From NCBI RefSeq assembly GCF_001611975.1, contig NZ_CP014525.1, positions 860,001 to 924,000 of the forward strand: 64,000 nucleotides of DNA, read 5' to 3'. A program made the position numbers and the translations under genes. This document shows, one piece after another, positions 44,301-49,128 of the stretch. This stretch comes from Haematospirillum jordaniae. GTDB lineage: Bacteria; Pseudomonadota; Alphaproteobacteria; Rhodospirillales; Rhodospirillaceae. Each line of letters begins with the position of its first letter. The stretch's first letter is position 1. The notes beneath the pieces were generated by a model that saw nothing but the letters and a program-made list of their open reading frames with translations, ran no database searches and was not told where the DNA came from.

Positions 44301-46363
44301 CCTATGACGCGGAGCAGAAGGGGCTGCCGGCATTCACGGAAGAGGGAGAGAATCCCGGCTACACGTCCTATGTTGTACCGGGCGGTGACCTGTCACACCT
44401 TTCTGTGATCCGTGATCCCTCTGTCAAGGAGGCGGAACATTATGCGGGTTCTCTGCCGATATACGTTGAAGGGGTTGTGACAATTGCAGGTCGTCAACCG
44501 ATAAAAACCCGGCAGGTCGTAGAGTTTGATATCAAGCCGGTTGTAGATGGCGTTGAACTGTCAGCCAATCCTTCTGCCGGTAAGGAAGGTGACGCATTCA
44601 TTCCCTTGGGTCTTGATGCCAAAAAGCTGGACTCATCCGAGGAGATTCGCTCCCTGTCACTTGAAATGAACGATGATTACAGCAAGGTTACGTTCGTCGA
44701 CGAGACTGGGAACGCTGTGGATGTTCGTAACCTCTCGCTTAAGCAGCTGAAAGGTTTGGGCATAAAGCCTGCTGCAGATTTCTCTGGGTTTGTCTCCTTT
44801 GTGGTCAAGGCGAGAACCGGGGATGGTGATGAGGAGAAAGAGACATCGCTGTCGGTGCTGACCTCTGTCGCTCCGGTTGCTGATACACCGACGCTTGTCG
44901 TGCCCACGGAACCTCTTTCAGGCACAGAGCATGATGGTACTGGCAAGCCTGAATTGATTCCTTTGAAGATCAATGCACGTTTAGGAGACAATGACGGATC
45001 TGAAATCCTCTCTGTTATTGTTGGTGGCTTGCTCAAGAATGGTAAGTCCGTTGGTATACTGGTCGATGATAAGGGTAGTGCACTTCCCGGTAACATGAAC
45101 AATGGGCAGTGGGTTCTGAATGCCGATGCTTTACAGAAAGGCGTTTATTTGCGCCCGGCCCCTCATTTTGGTGGTGATGTTACCTTGACGGTTGTGGCCG
45201 AGGCCCGTGAAAAGAAGTACCGCCCGGGTAGTAAAGAAGCTGGTGCTGTAGAAGCTGTTCAAGACACAATACAGGTTCACATCGAACAGGTGGCAGATAA
45301 GCCGAGCCTGGATGTTGGATTGGGAGTCGTGAAAACTGATGAGGACAGGGTGGTTTCCCTTGGGATCCAGTCTGTTTCCCTTGTTGACAAGGATGGGTCC
45401 GAGACACTTTCGGTGAGTGTGTCCGGTTTGCCGACGGGTGCAGTCCTCGGGACGCTGGTCGGGGGTGTATTTACGGCGCTGGAGACGGGGCCCAGTCCGG
45501 ACGGGAGCTATGCTGTTGCTGACGACAAGGTTTCTAAGCTTGCGGTGCGCCCGCCTGCGCATTGGAGCGGCACGTTTGCCGTAAAGGTCACGGGGACGTC
45601 GACGGAGACGGGGACTTCGTCGACTAGCACAAGCCGCGATGCCACGGTCGAGGTTACGGTAAAGCCGGTTGCGGATATTCCTGACTTTGCACCCACAGAT
45701 GTGACAGTTCGATCTGCGGCTACGCCCATTGCGATAGGCGATGTGTTCAACAATGTTCCTTCAGCAGATACCGATGGATCCGAGCAACTGTTTTTGCACT
45801 TCAAGCTTGGTGATGGCGTGAGCATTGGTTATGTCCGTAATGGTAGCTTTGAGAAGCTTGGCCAAGAAATTTCTGATGGGTGGACAGAGATTGGCTCTGG
45901 TTGGGGGCCACATCTCTATCTTGAAGGATCTGGTCAGGTTCGGTATCGGGTTGCTTCGCAGGAAGGGAATGATGCCTCCAACCGTGCTTATACCGTTGAA
46001 AAAACGATAACGGTTCGGGAGGAGACAACGTCTTCATCAACGGTTTCCAGAAGGAAGAGATCTCTGGACGAGAGTTATGAGATGTCTCCGGCACGGGAAG
46101 AAGCGGACGAAAACCGTGATGCCGAGAGCCGGCCCCTTGCCTGGGATCATTATCTTTCACCAGCCAGTGCGCAGGGTAAAAGCGATGTCAAGCCAGATGA
46201 ACAGCTGGCTTATATCGCAGACGATTCACATTCGTCCTTTGCGGGAGGTAGTATGGCGGGTGACAGTTCATCCTTGGCGGCGCTGGACAGTGATGCGCTT
46301 GGCGGTTTTGGTGATTCCTATGTCGATGACCCTGCTGTCTTGCATCACACACCCTATCTGTAA
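26342..46363 (+). CDS. Giant repetitive secreted protein (6,673 aa), putative type I-secreted surface adhesin
   Basis: ATG at 26342 follows GAGG six bases upstream. Residues 1-230 are acidic and low-complexity, with no signal peptide. Residues 231-4868 are 18 tandem units, each of two Ig/cadherin-like domains. Residues about 4869-6560 are roughly a dozen diverged domains of the same class, most carrying a D-x-D-G-S-E or related acidic motif (for example DKDGSERV, DKDGSETL, DNDGSEIL) that in this class probably binds Ca2+. A basic RRKR lies at 6570-6573, followed by an acidic 100-residue C-terminus ending HHTPYL. No GGxGxDxxx RTX nonapeptides, no catalytic domain and no LapA-style retention module were recognised. 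The position immediately after two exporter genes and HlyD supports secretion by that machinery; adhesion or biofilm function is inferred from architecture. Confidence 0.85.
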   Translation: MTDKNSTVVLPEEVENVTPGVSSVSGQADLFDTVLSGDIADLRPRVAGDDETDDPLDAIAREANDDSEEQNRSERNLTSHATTHTGSRRGTDVNGYSADDEETLITSSGLEERRQIYDIQETGGEVVTQAQSGSVSVDRSEVSVERQEQHAELVETEDDDNEEADGADESASVEDQEITAWRGDRRRRDSDEEYTQPDDEESDALAEETLEPEILGAVVLSTEEPHADSAPVSDLPTLAVGTGSVTTKEDTAVSLGIQSVDLVDTSETLSVSVSGLPTDAVLGTLVGGVFTALKAGSGGDLISADEGTVLVVPGTTDYTTLAVRPPAHWSGAFTATVTATSTETGAPSSAVSTAAVKVNVTPVVDTAFETVSPLSRAETNVVQTVGLGLALGKPDGSERVSLVEVSGVPDGFSLVYDGTVVLKDPKSGVLRVTAPDPGSVDVSKLSLQVPAHGSTTGDVSLQVKATVVDTPEGGGTAVEKTVEVPVPVTVTPVSDLPTLAVGTGSVTTKEDTAVSLGIQSVDLVDTSETLSVSVSGLPTDAVLGTLVGGVFTALKAGSGGDLISADEGTVLVVPGTTDYTTLAVRPPAHWSGAFTATVTATSTETGAPSSAVSTAAVKVNVTPVVDTAFETVSPLSRAETNVVQTVGLGLALGKPDGSERVSLVEVSGVPDGFSLVYDGTVVLKDPKSGVLRVTAPDPGSVDVSKLSLQVPAHGSTTGDVSLQVKATVVDTPEGGGTAVEKTVEVPVPVTVTPVSDLPTLAVGTGSVTTKEDTAVSLGIQSVDLVDTSETLSVSVSGLPTDAVLGTLVGGVFTALKAGSGGDLISADEGTVLVVPGTTDYTTLAVRPPAHWSGAFTATVTATSTETGAPSSAVSTAAVKVNVTPVVDTAFETVSPLSRAETNVVQTVGLGLVLGKPDGSERVSRVEVSGVPDGFSLVYDGTVVSKHSESGVLRVTAPDPGSVDVSKLSLQVPAHGSGAFTANVKATVVDTPEGGGTAVEKTVEVPVPVTVTPVSDLPTLAVGTGSVTTKEDTAVSLGIQSVDLVDTSETLSVSVSGLPTDAVLGTLVGGVFTALMGPTSDGSYAVPAGTDYTTLAVRPPAHWSGAFTATVTATSTETGAPSSAVSTAAVKVNVTPVVDTAFETVSPLSRAETNVVQTVGLGLALGKPDGSERVSLVEVSGVPDGFSLVYDGTVVLKDPKSGVLRVTAPDPGSVDVSKLSLQVPAHGSTTGDVSLQVKATVVDTPEGGGTAVEKTVEVPVPVTVTPVSDLPTLAVGTGSVTTKEDTAVSLGIQSVDLVDTSETLSVSVSGLPTDAVLGTLVGGVFTALKAGSGGDLISADEGTVLVVPGTTDYTTLAVRPPAHWSGAFTATVTATSTETGAPSSAVSTAAVKVNVTPVVDTAFETVSPLSRAETNVVQTVGLGLVLGKPDGSERVSRVEVSGVPDGFSLVYDGTVVSKHSESGVLRVTAPDPGSVDVSKLSLQVPAHGSGAFTANVKATVVDTPEGGGTAVEKTVEVPVPVTVTPVSDLPTLAVGTGSVTTKEDTAVSLGIQSVDLVDTSETLSVSVSGLPTDAVLGTLVGGVFTALMGPTSDGSYAVPAGTDYTTLAVRPPAHWSGAFTATVTATSTETGAPSSAVSTAAVKVNVTPVVDTAFETVSPLSRAETNVVQTVGLGLALGKPDGSERVSLVEVSGVPDGFSLVYDGTVVLKDPKSGVLRVTAPDPGSVDVSKLSLQVPAHGSTTGDVSLQVKATVVDTPEGGGTAVEKTVEVPVPVTVTPVSDLPTLAVGTGSVTTKEDTAVSLGIQSVDLVDTSETLSVSVSGLPTDAVLGTLVGGVFTALKAGSGGDLISADEGTVLVVPGTTDYTTLAVRPPAHWSGAFTATVTATSTETGAPSSAVSTAAVKVNVTPVVDTAFETVSPLSRAETNVVQTVGLGLVLGKPDGSERVSRVEVSGVPDGFSLVYDGTVVSKHSESGVLRVTAPDPGSVDVSKLSLQVPAHGSTTGDVSLQVKATVVDTPEGGGTAVEKTVEVPVPVTVTPVSDLPTLAVGTGSVTTKEDTAVSLGIQSVDLVDTSETLSVSVSGLPTDAVLGTLVGGVFTALKAGSGGDLISADEGTVLVVPGTTDYTTLAVRPPAHWSGAFTATVTATSTETGAPSSAVSTAAVKVNVTPVVDTAFETVSPLSRAETNVVQTVGLGLALGKPDGSERVSLVEVSGVPDGFSLVYDGTVVLKDPKSGVLRVTAPDPGSVDVSKLSLQVPAHGSGAFTANVKATVVDTPEGGGTAVEKTVEVPVPVTVTPVSDLPTLAVGTGSVTTKEDTAVSLGIQSVDLVDTSETLSVSVSGLPTDAVLGTLVGGVFTALMGPTSDGSYAVPAGTDYTTLAVRPPAHWSGAFTATVTATSTETGAPSSAVSTAAVKVNVTPVVDTAFETVSPLSRAETNVVQTVGLGLVLGKPDGSERVSRVEVSGVPDGFSLVYDGTVVSKHSESGVLRVTAPDPGSVDVSKLSLQVPAHGSTTGDVSLQVKATVVDTPEGGGTAVEKTVEVPVPVTVTPVSDLPTLAVGTGSVTTKEDTAVSLGIQSVDLVDTSETLSVSVSGLPTDAVLGTLVGGVFTALKAGSGGDLISADEGTVLVVPGTTDYTTLAVRPPAHWSGAFTATVTATSTETGAPSSAVSTAAVKVNVTPVVDTAFETVSPLSRAETNVVQTVGLGLVLGKPDGSERVSRVEVSGVPDGFSLVYDGTVVSKHSESGVLRVTAPDPGSVDVSKLSLQVPAHGSGAFTANVKATVVDTPEGGGTAVEKTVEVPVPVTVTPVSDLPTLAVGTGSVTTKEDTAVSLGIQSVDLVDTSETLSVSVSGLPTDAVLGTLVGGVFTALMGPTSDGSYAVPAGTDYTTLAVRPPAHWSGAFTATVTATSTETGAPSSAVSTAAVKVNVTPVVDTAFETVSPLSRAETNVVQTVGLGLVLGKPDGSERVSRVEVSGVPDGFSLVYDGTVVSKHSESGVLRVTAPDPGSVDVSKLSLQVPAHGSTTGDVSLQVKATVVDTPEGGGTAVEKTVEVPVPVTVTPVSDLPTLAVGTGSVTTKEDTAVSLGIQSVDLVDTSETLSVSVSGLPTDAVLGTLVGGVFTALKAGSGGDLISADEGTVLVVPGTTDYTTLAVRPPAHWSGAFTATVTATSTETGAPSSAVSTAAVKVNVTPVVDTAFETVSPLSRAETNVVQTVGLGLALGKPDGSERVSLVEVSGVPDGFSLVYDGTVVLKDPKSGVLRVTAPDPGSVDVSKLSLQVPAHGSGAFTANVKATVVDTPEGGGTAVEKTVEVPVPVTVTPVSDLPTLAVGTGSVTTKEDTAVSLGIQSVDLVDTSETLSVSVSGLPTDAVLGTLVGGVFTALMGPTSDGSYAVPAGTDYTTLAVRPPAHWSGAFTATVTATSTETGAPSSAVSTAAVKVNVTPVVDTAFETVSPLSRAETNVVQTVGLGLVLGKPDGSERVSRVEVSGVPDGFSLVYDGTVVSKHSESGVLRVTAPDPGSVDVSKLSLQVPAHGSTTGDVSLQVKATVVDTPEGGGTAVEKTVEVPVPVTVTPVSDLPTLAVGTGSVTTKEDTAVSLGIQSVDLVDTSETLSVSVSGLPTDAVLGTLVGGVFTALKAGSGGDLISADEGTVLVVPGTTDYTTLAVRPPAHWSGAFTATVTATSTETGAPSSAVSTAAVKVNVTPVVDTAFETVSPLSRAETNVVQTVGLGLVLGKPDGSERVSRVEVSGVPDGFSLVYDGTVVSKHSESGVLRVTAPDPGSVDVSKLSLQVPAHGSGAFTANVKATVVDTPEGGGTAVEKTVEVPVPVTVTPVSDLPTLAVGTGSVTTKEDTAVSLGIQSVDLVDTSETLSVSVSGLPTDAVLGTLVGGVFTALMGPTSDGSYAVPAGTDYTTLAVRPPAHWSGAFTATVTATSTETGAPSSAVSTAAVKVNVTPVVDTAFETVSPLSRAETNVVQTVGLGLVLGKPDGSERVSRVEVSGVPDGFSLVYDGTVVSKHSESGVLRVTAPDPGSVDVSKLSLQVPAHGSTTGDVSLQVKATVVDTPEGGGTAVEKTVEVPVPVTVTPVSDLPTLAVGTGSVTTKEDTAVSLGIQSVDLVDTSETLSVSVSGLPTDAVLGTLVGGVFTALKAGSGGDLISADEGTVLVVPGTTDYTTLAVRPPAHWSGAFTATVTATSTETGAPSSAVSTAAVKVNVTPVVDTAFETVSPLSRAETNVVQTVGLGLALGKPDGSERVSLVEVSGVPDGFSLVYDGTVVLKDPKSGVLRVTAPDPGSVDVSKLSLQVPAHGSTTGDVSLQVKATVVDTPEGGGTAVEKTVEVPVPVTVTPVSDLPTLAVGTGSVTTKEDTAVSLGIQSVDLVDTSETLSVSVSGLPTDAVLGTLVGGVFTALKAGSGGDLISADEGTVLVVPGTTDYTTLAVRPPAHWSGAFTATVTATSTETGAPSSAVSTAAVKVNVTPVVDTAFETVSPLSRAETNVVQTVGLGLALGKPDGSERVSLVEVSGVPDGFSLVYDGTVVLKDPKSGVLRVTAPDPGSVDVSKLSLQVPAHGSTTGDVSLQVKATVVDTPEGGGTAVEKTVEVPVPVTVTPVSDLPTLAVGTGSVTTKEDTAVSLGIQSVDLVDTSETLSVSVSGLPTDAVLGTLVGGVFTALKAGSGGDLISADEGTVLVVPGTTDYTTLAVRPPAHWSGAFTATVTATSTETGAPSSAVSTAAVKVNVTPVVDTAFETVSPLSRAETNVVQTVGLGLVLGKPDGSERVSRVEVSGVPDGFSLVYDGTVVSKHSESGVLRVTAPDPGSVDVSKLSLQVPAHGSGAFTANVKATVVDTPEGGGTAVEKTVEVPVPVTVTPVVDSLNFELAHGTRTASHPDRSIPLRMAFSLEDRDGSEQVTQILFKNLQGWTLHDANTRESWSPSHDGSISYSVPRHSSGSMQLDNLYLVPPGTRRVFKQLDVAVEWKEEGLSAKRTQSAKLKVITPSLDVRVEASGHEMAATEDAEFKWSPAFKSLNSDYSVDHVTIYSNDPDMANSQWKTTDNGAFTKPTEGRYQFDSITYKYKLDVPHTNIIREGDGNVRIQGMSVKTPKHDVENVDLDVAFGLTLLPVKGRIAKQVIVHGHLDVLPRYDGIEKSYLPSSVGGNEDENGINAFAFGLSLDLKDKDGSERVDWLRFSNVPDGVALRPPGSSDVIQPRRGVIDWRVPDGLGKSDSGHVSIQGLSWVLSDHAALPGGQEIKVSSYMSDARQIAKESDSRHPDSSGWAYLGSFPFAVKPVPDTPDNDRVHVSGDEDTWIPLGLSWSSPDKDGSETLSVTLSGFPADTSVRYLKDKKEHEAVMEGPASLLQLSGEEHRSLRVKAPANSDEDFELKAVIRSAEKDTREYSEVESSVRVSVRGVADGTGNTRHVYSRTGKEDLRVPLQLDQVSSRDTDASEGVSYQLDLSGVARDYPDYTLFTGGSSDLVALPGQPHHFAVGKDALGSLSLLLGPDASGVVSIPVQAVFTEREGDVRVESHTLQVMVEPVPDVPLQAPVPKAVELVLQEGGPVALGPVAGQTLLPKPAVREELVVNKDLAESFLPLPENAREDGNVVIPLRATPRDSDASEKVSAVSLTTYMKGFTVKARTEDGVEETLVWDRASKGYVVDDTKDSNLVSFHELVFVPEDGRADLGGDDIPYALSFTLDDGDPDKGGARQTFALKRTLKVDPVADAPVVEVSQADKSKAMLPVVGHAADLAVVLRSGEASQVTPTDSVIRKEGPVVGHNGDIYASDGSEAVHLVISGMKPGVVLLDRNDKVIGHDNGEGSWFLDAQVIDGLRDSGNGSIPVGAIRVWAPHGLAAGDETLNLQVEAIAVETKGTSADAVKRVRGSDIVVKWRTTGEVPESQMSSGRGGDGSLENNKLRPEPDALEAMPDPKPLVKFSDGKTVLSGTEDSPLSLSGVSVVATTGEPLPAYTSLSAVILVPKGFLLAGHIPLSGVKPYDAEQKGLPAFTEEGENPGYTSYVVPGGDLSHLSVIRDPSVKEAEHYAGSLPIYVEGVVTIAGRQPIKTRQVVEFDIKPVVDGVELSANPSAGKEGDAFIPLGLDAKKLDSSEEIRSLSLEMNDDYSKVTFVDETGNAVDVRNLSLKQLKGLGIKPAADFSGFVSFVVKARTGDGDEEKETSLSVLTSVAPVADTPTLVVPTEPLSGTEHDGTGKPELIPLKINARLGDNDGSEILSVIVGGLLKNGKSVGILVDDKGSALPGNMNNGQWVLNADALQKGVYLRPAPHFGGDVTLTVVAEAREKKYRPGSKEAGAVEAVQDTIQVHIEQVADKPSLDVGLGVVKTDEDRVVSLGIQSVSLVDKDGSETLSVSVSGLPTGAVLGTLVGGVFTALETGPSPDGSYAVADDKVSKLAVRPPAHWSGTFAVKVTGTSTETGTSSTSTSRDATVEVTVKPVADIPDFAPTDVTVRSAATPIAIGDVFNNVPSADTDGSEQLFLHFKLGDGVSIGYVRNGSFEKLGQEISDGWTEIGSGWGPHLYLEGSGQVRYRVASQEGNDASNRAYTVEKTITVREETTSSSTVSRRKRSLDESYEMSPAREEADENRDAESRPLAWDHYLSPASAQGKSDVKPDEQLAYIADDSHSSFAGGSMAGDSSSLAALDSDALGGFGDSYVDDPAVLHHTPYL
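28610..31681 (+). repeat. Tandem duplication of a 1,536-bp two-unit block
   Basis: Units 3-4 (28610-30145) and 5-6 (30146-31681) have the same variant pattern, A1B2C2 followed by A2B1C1, and the same length, so they are most simply a duplication of a two-unit block. Confidence 0.75.
32465..38608 (+). repeat. Tandem duplication of a 3,072-bp four-unit block
   Basis: Units 8-11 (32465-35536) and 12-15 (35537-38608) repeat the same four-unit pattern A1B1C2, A2B2C1, A1B2C2, A2B2C1, each exactly 3,072 bp. This is the largest higher-order repeat in the array. Confidence 0.8.
45300..45666 (+). repeat. Solitary A-type domain outside the array
   Basis: This segment of the giant gene encodes an A-like domain (LGIQSVSLVDKDGSETLSVS and onward) 4.3 kb downstream of the array. 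About 80 bp around 45405-45480 differ from the array copies at only about three positions. A further stretch near 45541 that encodes VRPPAHWSG matches them exactly. Its loop GPSPDGSYAV resembles the A2 loop GPTSDGSYAV. Unlike the array copies it keeps the full DKDGSE motif where they read DTSE. Confidence 0.85.
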
Positions 46364-46409
46364 GTGGTTGTTGTATGGGGTGAGGGCCTGAGTTTTTCTG
46401 TGCTGTGTT

Positions 46410-46442
46410 TGTTGTGAAGGTTGGTTTCTGACCTTCACAACA
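46410..46442 (+). terminator. Strong hairpin downstream of the giant gene (U-run absent)
   Basis: TGTTGTGAAGGT (46410-46421) and its exact complement (46431-46442) enclose a 9-base loop about 47 bp after the stop codon. It is not followed by a T-run, so it is either a weak or factor-assisted terminator or an mRNA-stabilising 3' hairpin. Confidence 0.5.
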
Positions 46443-46517
46443 GATACGGCGCTTTCCTTTGCCGGTTCTGTTTGTTTTTTCATTTTTGTTGCCGGCTTTC
46501 TGGTATGGTCCGGTCCT

Positions 46518-47234
46518 ATGAGCCGTCATGCTTTACCACCTGACTTTCATGTGTCGCGCCCTCCGTTTCCGGCCTTGGACGTAAGGGGGAAGGCTTTGGC
46601 CTGCCAGCGGGGTGGGCGTATGGTGTTCCATCATCTTGATATTCATGTCACGTCCGGTGATGCGGTCTTTTTGCTGGGGCCAAATGGATCCGGGAAGTCG
46701 AGCTTGCTCAGGATGTTGGCCGGGTTTCTTCCTCCTGTCAGTGGTTGCCTAGAGTGGGGCCAAGCTGGGCAGGACAGGAATAGTTCTCACTCTGTTATTC
46801 GTTATCTTGGTCATCTTGATGCTTTGAAGCCGGCCCTGACTGTGCGCGAGAACATTATGTTCTGGTGCCGTTTGTTGGGCGAGCCGGTGGTGACGGTACC
46901 ATCTGTGGACTCAATGGCTCTCTATATGGGTATTTCACACCTTCTGGATTTGCCAGGGCGTTTCCTGTCGGCCGGCCAGCGTCGCCGTGTTGCCATGATG
47001 CCGCTGGTTCTGTCGTCTGCTCCGCTCTGGTTGATGGATGAGCCGGCCACAGCCCTTGATGCCGGTGCTGTTCATATCCTAGAGGAGATTATCGCGGCTC
47101 ATCGTGCACGCGGTGGGGCGATTGTCTTGTCGACACATACTGAACTTGATGTGCCCGGTGCCCATGTCATTCGCCTAGATGACTATGCCCCAAGCCTGGT
47201 TGCACGGCATGACGATCCAGAGGTGTTGCGATGA
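46518..47234 (+). CDS. ccmA: Heme exporter ATP-binding protein CcmA (cytochrome c maturation)
   Basis: CcmA powers release of holo-CcmE from the CcmABCD complex during c-type cytochrome assembly. The 238 residues include Walker A GPNGSGKSS, the signature LSAGQRRRVAM (the LSxGQ with following basic residues typical of CcmA) and Walker B LWLMDEPATALD. There is an N-terminal extension of about 20 residues compared with the shortest homologues. ccmB follows with an ATGA overlap, which confirms the assignment. Confidence 0.93.
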   Translation: MSRHALPPDFHVSRPPFPALDVRGKALACQRGGRMVFHHLDIHVTSGDAVFLLGPNGSGKSSLLRMLAGFLPPVSGCLEWGQAGQDRNSSHSVIRYLGHLDALKPALTVRENIMFWCRLLGEPVVTVPSVDSMALYMGISHLLDLPGRFLSAGQRRRVAMMPLVLSSAPLWLMDEPATALDAGAVHILEEIIAAHRARGGAIVLSTHTELDVPGAHVIRLDDYAPSLVARHDDPEVLR

Positions 47235-47902
47235 GTCGGTTGTGGCCCGTCCTGTGTCGTGATGTTCGGTTGGCTATTCGTCAGGGAACCGAGAGCGTGA
47301 CGGTTATTGTCTTTTTTGTGCTGACCGTCGTTCTGTTTCCCTTTGGTTTGGGGCCGGAAGCTAATCTTCTGGCGCGTGTTGCCCCCGGTATTTTGTGGGT
47401 GGTGGCGCTGTTGGCATCGATGCTGTCACTGGATCGCTTGTTCTCGGGTGATCATGATGATGGCTCACTGGAGCTGTTAATCCTCTCCCCCGTACCCCTG
47501 TCACTTCTTGTCTTGGTCAAGGCTTTGGCGCATTGGCTCACAACCGGGCTTCCACTGGTAGCTGTGACGCCTTTATTGGCTCTGTTGTTGGGCCTTGATG
47601 GGGCAGCCTTGGGTATGCTGCTCTTGGCTATGATGTTGGGAACCCCCATTCTTTCGCTGATTGGAATGGTTGGTGCTGCCTTGACCCTAGGAGCTCGACG
47701 TGGCGGTGTTCTGCTGTCGCTCCTAGTGCTGCCGCTGTACGTCCCCGTCTTGGTGTTTGGTGTTGCGGCTGTTGATACGGTGCTGGTTGGCCAACCGTCT
47801 CTGTCGCCCTTGCTGATGCTGGGGTCCTTGCTTTGTGGGGCTTTCGCCTTGTGTCCTTGGATTGCAGCCGTCGCTGTACGCCAGTCAATCGAAGACGCCT
47901 GA
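47231..47902 (+). CDS. ccmB: Heme exporter membrane protein CcmB
   Basis: CcmB is the six-helix membrane partner of CcmA. The 223-residue product is strongly hydrophobic and contains the family blocks SLDRLFSGDHDDGSLELL and LGTPILSLIGMVGAALTLG. It is translationally coupled to ccmA. The usual next gene ccmC is not here: a convergent LysR-type gene follows after 6 bp, so the rest of the maturation system must be elsewhere. Confidence 0.95.
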   Translation: MSRLWPVLCRDVRLAIRQGTESVTVIVFFVLTVVLFPFGLGPEANLLARVAPGILWVVALLASMLSLDRLFSGDHDDGSLELLILSPVPLSLLVLVKALAHWLTTGLPLVAVTPLLALLLGLDGAALGMLLLAMMLGTPILSLIGMVGAALTLGARRGGVLLSLLVLPLYVPVLVFGVAAVDTVLVGQPSLSPLLMLGSLLCGAFALCPWIAAVAVRQSIEDA

Positions 47903-47908
47903 CCAGCT

Positions 47909-48853
47909 TCAGGCTGGAACCGTGCGCTCCCGTATCTCCAACTCCACGCAATCAGATCGGGTTATTTCCAGAAGCCATTGCGCGAAGACGGCCTGTGCAG
48001 GCGCAATCTGTTGTGCGCCGGATGTAACGATGTAATACGCATTATTGACGGGACGCGAAACGCCAAAAAGGGGTACCAGTTTTCCGCTGCGCAGTGGTTC
48101 AGATGTTAGGACTGTGCTAGCCAGCATAACACCCAGCCCCCTGAGCGCGGCCATGGTCAGGGCTGTGCTGTCTGTGAAGTATATGCCCTGTCGCAGGTCG
48201 GCTGCACGGATACAGGCCATGTCAAGCCAAGGCTTCCACTGCAGCCATGGTTCACGGGGGGCGCCTCCCGTGTCATGCAGAAGTGTATGGTACTCCAAGT
48301 CTGCCCAGTCATTCAGGGGGTGTCCATTATCAGCAAGTACAGGTGCGGCCGCCGGAAGGATTTGTTCGTTCATCAGAAAGGTGGAACGCAATCCTGGCCA
48401 GGTTCCCTGTCCGCAGCAGATGCCAAGGGCGGGGCTTTCTGCATGGGCTGTTGACTTTATATCTCCTGTCAACAGATGAAGTTCGATGCCGGGCCAACGG
48501 CGACGAAAATCTGCAAGACGCGGAACAAGCCAGTGTCGCGCCATGTCGGCCGGTACCGTAACGGTCAATTGGCCTTTCAGGCCGCTTGTATGCAGGTATT
48601 CTCCCGCTCGTGACAGAAGATCAAAACCACGGGTCAGTTCGGGCAGATAGGCGCGCCCTTTTTCTGTCAGGCGCAGTCCACGTGGCATGCGTTCGAACAA
48701 GCTGATTCCAAGAAAATCCTCGAGCCCTCTGACCTGATGGCTGATTGCTGTTGGCGTTACATGCAGTTCCTGTCCGGCACGGGCAAAACTTCCCAGCCGC
48801 GCTGCCGCTTCAAAGGCTCGCAGTGCGTTCAGAGGTGGCAGCCTGCGAGCCAT
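47909..48853 (-). CDS. LysR-family transcriptional regulator (GcvA-like)
   Basis: The 314-residue product has a winged helix-turn-helix at residues about 6-65 (LNALRAFEAAARLGSFARAG and HVTPTAISHQVRGLEDFLG) and a periplasmic-binding-like effector domain (about 90-300). The opening RRLPPLNALRAFEAAAR and QVRGLEDFLGISLFERMPRG are typical of the GcvA/AmpR subgroup. LysR regulators often control a divergent neighbour, but the upstream side here is a 275-bp AT-rich region followed by a gene on the same strand, so no target is evident. Confidence 0.92.
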   Translation of the reverse strand: MARRLPPLNALRAFEAAARLGSFARAGQELHVTPTAISHQVRGLEDFLGISLFERMPRGLRLTEKGRAYLPELTRGFDLLSRAGEYLHTSGLKGQLTVTVPADMARHWLVPRLADFRRRWPGIELHLLTGDIKSTAHAESPALGICCGQGTWPGLRSTFLMNEQILPAAAPVLADNGHPLNDWADLEYHTLLHDTGGAPREPWLQWKPWLDMACIRAADLRQGIYFTDSTALTMAALRGLGVMLASTVLTSEPLRSGKLVPLFGVSRPVNNAYYIVTSGAQQIAPAQAVFAQWLLEITRSDCVELEIRERTVPA

Positions 48854-49128
48854 GGATCCTGTCCTTGTTTCATCGGGTTAGTCAGCGCATTTTGTTTGTT
48901 CTTTGCGTGTATACTATGTACGTATGCACGTTCTTATGCTGACATCCTGTCACCGAGTTATGCTTCGGGCAACAGAAAATATTAAAAATATACTTATAAA
49001 TCTGTGTGTTGCATCAATATCACCGCGTGGCTTGGAAGAGCGCAGGCAAGCTCATTGCCTGAAAGTCGATATAGATTAACAATTTAAGGAAGATTTTTCT
49101 TAACATCATCGCCTCTTGGCGGTAATGC
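48854..49128. other. AT-rich intergenic region upstream of the LysR gene
   Basis: This 275-bp region is noticeably A+T-rich, with runs such as ATATTAAAAATATAC near 48980. A TATACT hexamer is present near 48911. No coding frame, RNA gene or clear terminator was seen. Confidence 0.4.
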
